Source: Candidatus Hodarchaeota archaeon (GTDB taxonomy: Archaea > Asgardarchaeota > Heimdallarchaeia > Hodarchaeales > YT1-057). Taken from it: a stretch of 7,157 nt of DNA. Positions 1 to 5,001 of this stretch are shown here, one piece after another (positions within the stretch are counted from its first letter, which is position 1; each line of letters starts with the position of its first letter). A model generated the notes under the pieces. It did no database searches. It was not told the DNA's origin and saw only the letters and a program-made list of their open reading frames with translations. The position numbers and the translations under genes were made by a program. The stretch spans positions 1 through 7,157 of the forward strand of contig JAEOTI010000587.1 in assembly GCA_016839955.1 (NCBI GenBank), written 5' to 3'.

Positions 1-590
1 GCTTCTGCAGAACTTATTCGTTCATAAGAGATGTGGATTCCTATTTGTTTGAAATAAATCTCTAAAACTTCTTTTGATTTTCCTGCTTCTGTTAATAGTG
101 TAATAGCTTTGTTAAAATCAACTGCTGCTTCAGTAACCTTCGCTTCCTTTTTTGTATCGATGGTTTTAAGTCCAACAAGTCCGTAAAATTGACCTGATTC
201 AGCTAAAGACTTCATTTTCTGTCCAGAGTCTTTAGTAGTATCGTATAACAAAGCTAGATATTCATATTCTTCTGCTAGCTCTGAATGTTTTTTCTTTGGA
301 TCAAGATTAGCGATCTTTTCTTTTTGGAATGGAATAATCTCTGTAGCAAAGTTTGCAGAACCGTCCATCTTTTTTTCCAAAGTGAATGATAATGTCTCTT
401 TGAGATAATCAAATATTGATTTTTTCTTCTCTGTTTTTCCTTCGTATTCGATAGCCTGCTCAAAATCTTCTAACGCTTTATCGAACTGATTGGTTTCGAT
501 GTGTTCTCTTGCAGACTTCATGAACAGTTTTGCAGCTTTACCATACTTCTGTTTTTCTATTTGCGCTGTAGCAGCTTCTCTTGAAGACAA
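1..590 (-). CDS. TPR-like helical-repeat protein (C-terminus beyond window)
   Basis: I read 196 codons in one open frame that continues past the left edge, so only the N-terminal part is seen. The start is TTG at 590-588. An in-frame TAA at 608-606 leaves no alternative upstream, and a strong Shine-Dalgarno stretch (GGAGGAGAGG) lies just before it. The protein looks wholly alpha-helical and hydrophilic, with no signal peptide or membrane segment. Residues about 4-50 form two helical pairs with TPR-like spacing (YGKAAKLFMKSA, then FDKALEDFEQAIEYE). Further helices at about 103-118 (LAEEYEYLALLYD) and 154-182 repeat the A/Y/L pattern. This resembles TPR or alpha-SNAP-type solenoids, which are protein-binding scaffolds, but partner and role cannot be read from the sequence. 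It is transcribed divergently from the HAD phosphatase gene. I am confident it is a real gene and only moderately confident of the repeat family. Confidence 0.8.
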   Translation of the reverse strand, partial: MSSREAATAQIEKQKYGKAAKLFMKSAREHIETNQFDKALEDFEQAIEYEGKTEKKKSIFDYLKETLSFTLEKKMDGSANFATEIIPFQKEKIANLDPKKKHSELAEEYEYLALLYDTTKDSGQKMKSLAESGQFYGLVGLKTIDTKKEAKVTEAAVDFNKAITLLTEAGKSKEVLEIYFKQIGIHISYERISSAE

Positions 591-640
591 AGCAACCTCT
601 CCTCCTTAATTATGCATTTTGTGATAGAGGTTTTCAGTTT

Positions 641-754
641 GTGAAAGAAAGATCATCTCTATATTTTGTAGATTTATTCAATATGAGAATCAGGATCAAT
701 AATTTACAAACTAAGGTGAATTTGTTAAGAAGGAATCTATTAATTATCAATTAA
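641..754 (+). CDS. possible 37-residue basic mini-protein (doubtful)
   Basis: A GTG-initiated frame of 37 codons ends at TAA 752-754. Ten bases before the GTG is AGAGG, and the 11-base string AGAGGTTTTCA at 626-636 is identical to the one directly before the kinase start at 1930. The predicted peptide is rich in Arg, Lys, Asn and Leu, which AT-rich noncoding DNA also tends to give. The frame also stays open upstream of the GTG, as chance frames do. No family is recognised, and it may be noncoding. Confidence 0.15.
   Translation: MKERSSLYFVDLFNMRIRINNLQTKVNLLRRNLLIIN
660..667 (-). promoter_or_regulatory. candidate TATA element for the TPR-like gene
   Basis: The minus strand reads AAAATATA here, some 70 bases before the TTG start. 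Archaeal initiation usually falls about 25 bases past the TATA box, which would give a leader of roughly 45 bases. AT-rich DNA offers many such strings, so this is only a candidate. Confidence 0.25.
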
Positions 755-900
755 AAATTTCTCGTTAAAAAAAATCAAATTCTATATTGTGTATGATTCA
801 TCGAACCTTGATTTAATTTAATCTCTAGATCACTTTAATCAGACCTCAAAAGATTAGAATTGAAATCCAATCGAGCTAATTTAGAGCAAAGGTTTTCCTT

Positions 901-1551
901 ATGACATTTCTAAAATTAATCATCTGGGACTGTGACGGAACTCTAACAACAGTAAAATCAGCGTGGCAATGGGTTCATGAGGAACTTGGAACTTGGGAAA
1001 CAGGAGGACAGCAGCATTTACAGGACTTTTTACAAGGAATTATCGATTATGAAGAATTTGCTTTAAGAGATGTTACGGAATGGAAAGATCTTCTTGAAGA
1101 AGAATTAATTTCTATTTTAAATCGAATTCCTTACCGAAAACATGCTAGTGAAGTTCTCGATTATTGCTATAAATTAGGAATAGATCAAATTTTGATTTCA
1201 AGTGGTTTATCGCAGTTAACAGATATTATTGCTAGACAATTTCCAGTTTTCTCGAAGGTCATAGCAAATCAAATTGAAATAGAACGTGATAGGTTAAATG
1301 GGAAAGTAAATATTCAGGTTCCTTGGGGAGGAAAAGGAAAAATTGCGAAGGATGTTTGTAATGAATTTGGAATTACACCTCAAGAGGTGATAGCTATTGG
1401 AGATTCTTCCTCTGATATCGAAATATTCCAATTTGTTAAGTATTCAATTTCAATCAATGCACCTGAAGAAGTATCCAAGATAACAACTTGGTCAGTTAAA
1501 GAATTAGGAGAAATTCCAGGAATTATCAAAATAATTGAAAATAAACATTAA
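901..1551 (+). CDS. HAD-superfamily phosphatase, phosphoserine-phosphatase-like
   Basis: A 216-residue soluble hydrolase with all four HAD motifs. Motif I is DCDGT at residues 10-14, where D10 is the nucleophile and D12 the general acid/base. Motif II is SSG at 100-102. Motif III is supplied by a lysine in GGKGK (143-147), and motif IV is GDSSSD at 167-172. The helical insert of about 80 residues between motifs I and II is a C1-type cap, as in phosphoserine phosphatase and related enzymes, so a small phosphorylated metabolite is the likely substrate. The overall similarity does not prove phosphoserine. The ATG follows AAAGG with a spacing of about 9 bases. The stop overlaps that of the convergent acylphosphatase gene by 4 bases. 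The motifs are intact and the length is normal for the family. Confidence is high for superfamily, low for substrate. Confidence 0.92.
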   Translation: MTFLKLIIWDCDGTLTTVKSAWQWVHEELGTWETGGQQHLQDFLQGIIDYEEFALRDVTEWKDLLEEELISILNRIPYRKHASEVLDYCYKLGIDQILISSGLSQLTDIIARQFPVFSKVIANQIEIERDRLNGKVNIQVPWGGKGKIAKDVCNEFGITPQEVIAIGDSSSDIEIFQFVKYSISINAPEEVSKITTWSVKELGEIPGIIKIIENKH

Positions 1552-1826
1552 TACACAGTTCGAAATTCAGAAAGGTCTCCAATATAAGTACTCCATACTA
1601 CTTCTACATTTTTTACAGATGACCAGGGAGATCCCTGTGACCTACACCACTCAATTAGTCCCTGGATTTTTCTTTCGTGTCCTTCAACCACAATTTCAAC
1701 AGACCCATCCCTTAGATTCCTTACAAAACCATTTAGACTTCCAATTCTTATAGCTTCATCACGCGTATATTTCCGGAAAAAAACGCCCTGTACCCTACCG
1801 AACACTTGAATTCTGGCGCGTTTGAT
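1548..1826 (-). CDS. acylphosphatase with apparent ATC start
   Basis: Acylphosphatases are small ferredoxin-like-fold enzymes that hydrolyse the carboxyl-phosphate bond of acyl phosphates. The signature is present as GRVQGVFFRK, with the catalytic Arg at residue 18 of the 92-residue reading. The second signature, GFVRNLRDGSVE, carries the catalytic Asn at residue 37. The frame holds no ATG, GTG or TTG between an in-frame TGA at 1853-1851 and a GTG at 1805-1803. Starting at that GTG would cut most of the first beta strand (KRARIQV). A near-perfect Shine-Dalgarno site (AAGGAGGA, 1841-1834) lies 7 bases before ATC at 1826-1824, and starting there gives the usual family length. I therefore propose ATC as start, or a base error for ATG. 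The gene is convergent with the HAD gene and divergent from the kinase gene. Confidence 0.9.
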   Translation of the reverse strand: MKRARIQVFGRVQGVFFRKYTRDEAIRIGSLNGFVRNLRDGSVEIVVEGHERKIQGLIEWCRSQGSPWSSVKNVEVVWSTYIGDLSEFRTVY

Positions 1827-1833
1827 TTGGAAA

Positions 1834-1841
1834 TCCTCCTT
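1834..1841 (-). promoter_or_regulatory. Shine-Dalgarno site of the acylphosphatase gene
   Basis: The minus strand reads AAGGAGGA, one of the strongest ribosome binding sites in the window. Its position fits a start at ATC 1826 (7-base gap) and not the first conventional start, GTG 1805 (28-base gap). It is the main evidence for a non-canonical or mis-sequenced start codon. Confidence 0.7.
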
Positions 1842-1929
1842 GAAAATAATTCATAATTAAAATATTTAAATTTCTTCTAGATTTATAATTTCTTGCAACT
1901 ATTCCAGAGACAAATCCAGAGGTTTTCAA

Positions 1930-2460
1930 ATGCAAATTGCTGTTACAGGACGCATGGGATCTGGTAAAACAACTATTGCTGAGCTTCTTAGCGATGAATA
2001 CAACTATAAAACTGTTCGAATCTCAGGAAAGTTGAAAAAAATTATCCGTGAGTTGGAATTACCTTATGAACGGGATGTATTACAGCAAACAGGTGATTTT
2101 TTCAGAAAATTTGATGAAATAGTTTGGGTACGACAAGCTATCAAAGAATCAAAAGTTTTATTAAAACAAGGAGCCCCTGGAATTGTCATCGATGATGTTC
2201 GATACAAAAATGAACAAAGGGCGTTGGTAGAAGCAGATTTTATTTTAATACGAGTTGTTGCACCAGTAAAAGAACGTAAAGAACGAATTATTTTAAGAGA
2301 TGGGATTGAAATCACGAATGAAGATTGGAAAAGATGGTCAAATCATCCCACAGAACTTGAAATCGAATCTATTTCAGTTACGGAAGAAATTGAGAATAGT
2401 AGTACAATTAACAACTTTAAAGAAATAATAAGAGACTTTATCTCACAACTTGAAAAATAA
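1930..2460 (+). CDS. P-loop nucleotide kinase, deoxynucleoside monophosphate kinase-like
   Basis: A 176-residue protein that begins almost directly with a Walker A motif, GRMGSGKT at residues 7-14. Three further stretches match what I know of deoxynucleoside monophosphate kinases, many of them phage-encoded. These are LQQTGDFFRK (51-60) followed by VWVRQA, the strand-end motif IDDVRYKNE (87-95), and the late NHPTE (138-142). Such enzymes transfer the ATP gamma-phosphate to dNMPs to feed dNTP pools. Dephospho-CoA kinase and adenylate-kinase-like families share the fold, so substrate is inferred. The ATG is preceded by AGAGG with a 7-base gap. The gene is divergent from the acylphosphatase gene and ends 16 bases from the convergent 109-residue gene. 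No membrane segment or fusion is seen. Confidence 0.85.
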   Translation: MQIAVTGRMGSGKTTIAELLSDEYNYKTVRISGKLKKIIRELELPYERDVLQQTGDFFRKFDEIVWVRQAIKESKVLLKQGAPGIVIDDVRYKNEQRALVEADFILIRVVAPVKERKERIILRDGIEITNEDWKRWSNHPTELEIESISVTEEIENSSTINNFKEIIRDFISQLEK

Positions 2461-2476
2461 TTTACTGAAATGAATT

Positions 2477-2806
2477 TTAAACATCTTTTAAGTCGTCAAG
2501 AGAACCTCGTAATTTTGACTTTACGCGTCCTTTTTTCCTAGAAACCACAGCACTACTGAGTTCATTCAAATCAATCGCAGGAGCCTCTCCTCCAACAGGT
2601 GCTTGTGCCCTGGTTGTTTGGGAGGAGGAAACCATAATACGTCCAACTTTCACCAAAACAGAAGAGATGTCACCTGGAGACGCTTCAGCATATTTGATAC
2701 CTCTTTCGATCTGAGCTATTATTGAATTAGTGTCGGATTGATTTACAATTGCTTCAATAAACTCTTTTAAATGGATAGCAAACCACTCATCGTATTGGGC
2801 CGACAA
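2477..2806 (-). CDS. uncharacterised 109-residue protein
   Basis: I do not recognise a family. The start is TTG at 2806-2804, supported by GGAGAAGG at 2820-2813 with a 6-base gap; the ATG at 2822 is out of frame. Residues 5-60 look like a compact helical domain (YDEWFAIHLKEFIEAI, then IIAQIERGIKYAEA and a hydrophobic stretch SSVLVKVGRIMV). Residues 61-80 are a low-complexity linker rich in Gln, Ala, Pro and Gly. The tail from about 89 is strongly basic (SRKKGRVKSKLR) and ends in an acidic GSLDDLKDV. A folded head with a charged tail suggests a binding or adaptor protein, but that is inference. It is the last of four consecutive leftward genes that begin with the two GTPases, 214 bases after the 66-residue gene. 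Confidence 0.7.
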   Translation of the reverse strand: MSAQYDEWFAIHLKEFIEAIVNQSDTNSIIAQIERGIKYAEASPGDISSVLVKVGRIMVSSSQTTRAQAPVGGEAPAIDLNELSSAVVSRKKGRVKSKLRGSLDDLKDV

Positions 2807-3002
2807 TAGAAACCTTCTCCATCAATTATGAATCAAATTATGACCTAGATCTTTCTTTTTTTTAAGATATGTAAATATCTCATTTTACTTAATTATTTCT
2901 ATTTAATTGTATTAAAAGTTAATAAACTTAGAATTCCTAAGTATTTGATAAGATCTCAATTTCTAAGCTACAAATTTGTTAGAAAGATTAGGATTATCTT
3001 TT

Positions 3003-3024
3003 TTAGGTTGTGTTAATAGCCTAA
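3003..3024. repeat. small inverted repeat at the stop of the 66-residue gene
   Basis: TTAGG at 3003-3007 and CCTAA at 3020-3024 can pair around a 12-base loop, with the right arm covering the TAG stop of the leftward gene. On the minus strand the hairpin is followed by A residues rather than a T run, so it does not look like a classical terminator. It may be chance or a 3' end processing or stability structure. Confidence 0.25.
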
Positions 3025-3221
3025 GGAAACAAACTCCGAATTATATCTTGGCGTTCCTGTTGACTTAGACCTAAAGCTGCTAAGCTGAACAATATCTCTT
3101 CTTTATCATCCATATCTCCACTAACAATATTAATTAAGGTACGAACCTCTTCCAGGTTAATATTGGTCTTATCAATAGTGATAGTATTTTCACTGTCAGG
3201 AGTTAAATCCTTCAATTTCAT
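3021..3221 (-). CDS. uncharacterised 66-residue acidic protein
   Basis: No family is recognised. The ATG at 3221-3219 has GGAG 10 bases before it. The protein is small, acidic and soluble. Its first 20 residues look strand-like (MKLKDLTP, NTITIDK). Residues 22-47 and 52-64 look helical (NLEEVRTLINIVSG, KEEILFSLAAL, SQQERQDIIRSLF). It ends in a hydrophobic LFP. A perfect 7-bp dyad lies 17-35 bases upstream, overlapping the likely promoter, so it may have its own regulated transcript. It lies 124 bases after GTPase B on the same strand, which allows co-transcription or a functional link without proving either. Codon-like texture, start signals and length favour a real gene over a chance frame. 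Confidence 0.65.
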   Translation of the reverse strand: MKLKDLTPDSENTITIDKTNINLEEVRTLINIVSGDMDDKEEILFSLAALGLSQQERQDIIRSLFP

Positions 3222-3237
3222 ACCACAAAAACTCCAA

Positions 3238-3256
3238 TATACCTTCTTCAGGTATA
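3238..3256. promoter_or_regulatory. perfect 7-bp dyad before the 66-residue gene
   Basis: TATACCT at 3238-3244 and AGGTATA at 3250-3256 form a perfect inverted repeat with a 5-base spacer. It sits 17-35 bases before the leftward ATG and itself contains TATA-like strings. This is the placement expected for an operator that blocks or overlaps the promoter. A dimeric repressor site is an inference; a chance dyad is possible in AT-rich DNA, although the CC/GG core makes it less trivial. Confidence 0.4.
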
Positions 3257-3321
3257 ATGAATTTTGTCGCTTTTAAAGGTGTGGATGAGAAATTTTAGGG
3301 AATATTACCATTTTTAAAATG

Positions 3322-3327
3322 AAAAAA
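3322..3327 (-). terminator. candidate T-run terminator after GTPase B
   Basis: About 20 bases past the GTPase B stop the minus strand reads CACTTTTTTCATTTT. Archaeal intrinsic termination often relies on such T runs without a hairpin. If it works, the GTPase pair forms its own transcript, separate from the 66-residue gene. T runs are common in this AT-rich window. Confidence 0.3.
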
Positions 3328-3345
3328 GTGGGAGGAAGATTGTTA

Positions 3346-3903
3346 TTATTCAATTTTCTCCGTGATACGCTGGCGTAACCATTCCAAGGCTTCTTCTAGA
3401 TTAAATCCAGTTTTTGCAGATGAAGGCATGATGGCATAACTATGTTTAGTAACCTTATGAAGATCCAATGCCCGAGCAACTTCTCCTGCGGAGGCAACTC
3501 CTTCTAAATCTTGTTTATTGGCAAGAATAAGGATTGGAATGTTTTCAACTTTGGGATTGTTAATTACGTAAGTCCAAAGCTCCGTTTTTGCTTCATCAAA
3601 TCGTTCACTGTCGGCTGAATCAACGACGTAAATCACTCCCATAGAACCTGCCATATAAGATTCCCAGAGTGTGCTTCTAAAACTAACTTGACCTCCTATG
3701 TCCCAGGAAACAAAAGAAACATCCCCAGATCGAAATTCATCCACATTCATCCCTAAAGTTCTAACTGTATCGTTCTGGAAGATACCCTGAGTGATTCTTG
3801 TTAAAATCGTAGTTTTACCTGCGCGATCCAAGCCCAACCAGGAGACCTTAACAGTCCGTCGTTGTTTCGCAACTAAATTGCGTAATTTAGAGATAAAAGA
3901 CAA
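3346..3903 (-). CDS. Arf-family small GTPase B
   Basis: A 185-residue Arf/Arl-type GTPase with every nucleotide-binding motif: G1 GLDRAGKT (24-31), the G2 threonine T49 in TLGMNV, G3 WDIGGQ (67-72) with catalytic Q72, G4 NKQD (129-132) and G5 SSAKTG (161-166). It ends in the Arf-like helix EALEWL. An ATG at 3939 would add 12 residues but lies inside the upstream gene. TTG at 3903 is better: AGGTGA precedes it by 5 bases, and the resulting N-terminus, MSFISKLRNLV, looks like the amphipathic helix of Arf proteins. Residue 2 is Ser, so N-myristoylation is not expected. Arf GTPases switch between GDP and GTP states and dock on membranes through this helix. Only base 3904 separates it from GTPase A's stop, implying translational coupling. 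Family assignment is very secure; cellular role is unknown. Confidence 0.95.
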   Translation of the reverse strand: MSFISKLRNLVAKQRRTVKVSWLGLDRAGKTTILTRITQGIFQNDTVRTLGMNVDEFRSGDVSFVSWDIGGQVSFRSTLWESYMAGSMGVIYVVDSADSERFDEAKTELWTYVINNPKVENIPILILANKQDLEGVASAGEVARALDLHKVTKHSYAIMPSSAKTGFNLEEALEWLRQRITEKIE

Positions 3904-3904
3904 A

Positions 3905-4468
3905 CTAATCACCTGCTTCCATACGAGATGTCCGCTCATTCAACCATTCAAGGGCTTCATCAACCCCCTCATTATAAAGCCCTGAAATTTGATATACAGC
4001 AAATGTATGTGGCCTTTCGGTCATTATTTTTGTTAAATCAAGCTGATTTACAATTTCTTCTAGAGACATCGCTTCAGAGAGGTCTTTCTTGTTCGCGAGG
4101 AATAATAAAACTGCATCGGATCTTATCCACTTGACAGTTTGATTTAACCAATGTCGGGCTTCTTGAACTTTGGCAGGATCAGCAGAATCAAACACAAATA
4201 AGACTCCATGAGAATTAGCAAGATGTGGTTTCCACATAGACATGGCAAAGCCGATTTGACCGCCCATATCACACGCAAGGTATTCTCGATCTCCTATTGT
4301 AACCATTTCAAGATCCATACCTAAAGTTGGATGAACGTGGACATCTGGTTGAGCTCCCTTTATTGTACGCAATAAAGTTGTTTTTCCAGCTCCAGTAAGA
4401 CCAACAAATGTTATTTTTTGTTCAATCTCTTTACCAAAAATTAGGGATTGAGTATCGTCAGCGGGCAT
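3905..4468 (-). CDS. Arf-family small GTPase A (divergent)
   Basis: A 187-residue GTPase of the Arf/Arl/Sar type. Motifs: G1 GLTGAGKT (23-30), G2 T48 in HPTLGMD, G3 DMGGQ (67-71) with catalytic Q71, and G4 NKKD (126-129). Two positions depart from the family: the Trp before the G3 Asp is Cys66, and the G5 SA[K/T]-type loop reads ISGLYNEG (161-168). Nucleotide binding should persist, but base or exchange behaviour may differ. The N-terminus (MPADDTQSLIFGKEIEQ) is acidic and lacks Gly2, so Arf-type membrane insertion is doubtful; no C-terminal prenylation cysteine is present. The ATG follows GGAAGGATAAACTA. GTPase B begins one base after its stop, and the two share the order of motifs and the EALEWL end. 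A heterodimer or sequential switch pair is an inference. Confidence 0.95.
   Translation of the reverse strand: MPADDTQSLIFGKEIEQKITFVGLTGAGKTTLLRTIKGAQPDVHVHPTLGMDLEMVTIGDREYLACDMGGQIGFAMSMWKPHLANSHGVLFVFDSADPAKVQEARHWLNQTVKWIRSDAVLLFLANKKDLSEAMSLEEIVNQLDLTKIMTERPHTFAVYQISGLYNEGVDEALEWLNERTSRMEAGD
3909..3914 (-). promoter_or_regulatory. Shine-Dalgarno site of GTPase B inside GTPase A
   Basis: The minus strand reads AGGTGA within the last codons of GTPase A, five bases before TTG 3903. It supports the TTG over the earlier ATG 3939 and GTG 3912 as the start, and suggests that ribosomes finishing A reinitiate on B. Confidence 0.55.
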
Positions 4469-4545
4469 TAGTTTATCCTTCCAAAGTTCTGAATTTGTAA
4501 TTTAGGATTCAAATATTAATTTTCTTCTCTCTTCTGAAAAACCGA

Positions 4546-4555
4546 ATTATATATC
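4546..4555 (-). promoter_or_regulatory. candidate TATA element for the GTPase pair
   Basis: The minus strand reads GATATATAAT about 80 bases before the GTPase A start. Initiation about 25 bases downstream would give a leader of roughly 55 bases. A second TATA-like string, AAATATA, lies about 20 bases further upstream. Either may be used. Confidence 0.35.
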
Positions 4556-4787
4556 ACTATCGAATTGAAGATTTGTATATTTATCATTCTTGATTAAAAT
4601 GATCTTTTCCATTATTTTCCTATATTAATCTAGAATATTCACGTAAAATCTTATTTTCACTTGCTATTTTGTGTTTTGCTCTTTTTTATTAACATAGAGG
4701 ATTTTATTGAGTTTCTAAAAATCTCTTTGTGAGTGTTTTATCCAATTTTTAAGGCTAGAAAAAAGATTCAGATGTAAACAGAGACTA

Positions 4788-4810
4788 AATTTCCCTTATT
4801 AAAGGAAATT
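4788..4810. repeat. hairpin-forming inverted repeat
   Basis: AATTTCC at 4788-4794 pairs with GGAAATT at 4804-4810 around a 9-base loop, and two more A/T pairs form if one C is bulged. On the minus strand it overlaps the end of the 8-codon ORF at 4825-4799, an arrangement that could be a leader peptide with an attenuator-like structure, though this is speculative. Confidence 0.35.
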
Positions 4811-4825
4811 AAGAAAAAATCCCAT
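4799..4825 (-). CDS. 8-codon leader-like ORF with strong Shine-Dalgarno (doubtful)
   Basis: The minus strand reads AAAGGAGGA (4841-4833), then 8 bases to an ATG that opens an 8-codon frame, MGFFLNFL, ending at TAA 4801-4799. The ribosome site is as strong as those of real genes here, yet the product is tiny. It lies 331 bases before GTPase A on the same strand. It could be a leader peptide, the remains of a decayed gene, or chance. The six-T run in codons 3-4 could hide a frameshift, but the shifted frames also close within about 20 codons. Confidence 0.2.
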   Translation of the reverse strand: MGFFLNFL

Positions 4826-5001
4826 TAATCCATCCTCCTTTAATTACGGTTTATTCTTTGATTGGTTTAGTGTAAAATTAACCTTTCAAGAAGATTACGG
4901 TAATAGTATTACTAAAAATGATCTTACTTTTGAGATTTTAGCTCAAACAAGAAATTTAATTCTTATACGAAATATTCCACAATAAAATGGTAAAAGAAAT
5001 C

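Larger units (their letters stand above)
591..900. other. divergent intergenic region
   Basis: This 310-base AT-rich stretch separates the leftward TPR-like gene from the rightward HAD phosphatase gene and should hold promoters for both. On the minus strand a TATA-like AAAATATA lies at 667-660, about 70 bases before the TTG start. On the plus strand TTTAATTTAAT at about 812-822 could serve the phosphatase gene. A 37-codon plus-strand ORF (641-754) is described separately. No RNA gene or long repeat is evident. Confidence 0.5.
4469..5001. other. 533-base region without a convincing gene
   Basis: This AT-rich stretch lies upstream of the GTPase pair and downstream of the leftward nucleotidyltransferase gene. 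It should hold the GTPase promoter (candidate TATA at 4546-4555) and the terminator of the transferase gene (T-rich minus strand at about 4984-5000). It also contains a strong Shine-Dalgarno site with an 8-codon ORF (4799-4841), a hairpin (4788-4810), a small dyad TTTGAG/CTCAAA (4929-4947) and a 60-codon plus-strand open frame (4803-4985) that lacks any ATG, GTG or TTG. No tRNA or known RNA is recognised. Confidence 0.5.

Noticed and set aside
275..463. 62-codon minus-strand frame rich in Lys, Arg and Ser
   Set aside because: It is a shifted shadow of the TPR-like gene, which occupies the same strand with a coherent helical protein and a proper ribosome site.
1535..1753. 72-codon plus-strand frame
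   Set aside because: It is antisense to the acylphosphatase gene, whose catalytic motifs are intact.
4929..4947. TTTGAG/CTCAAA dyad
   Set aside because: Six-base AT-rich arms are expected by chance in this composition, and no T run or gene end makes it a terminator.
4803..4985. 60-codon plus-strand open frame as a gene
   Set aside because: It has no ATG, GTG or TTG and no recognisable family, so I list it only as a property of the intergenic region.
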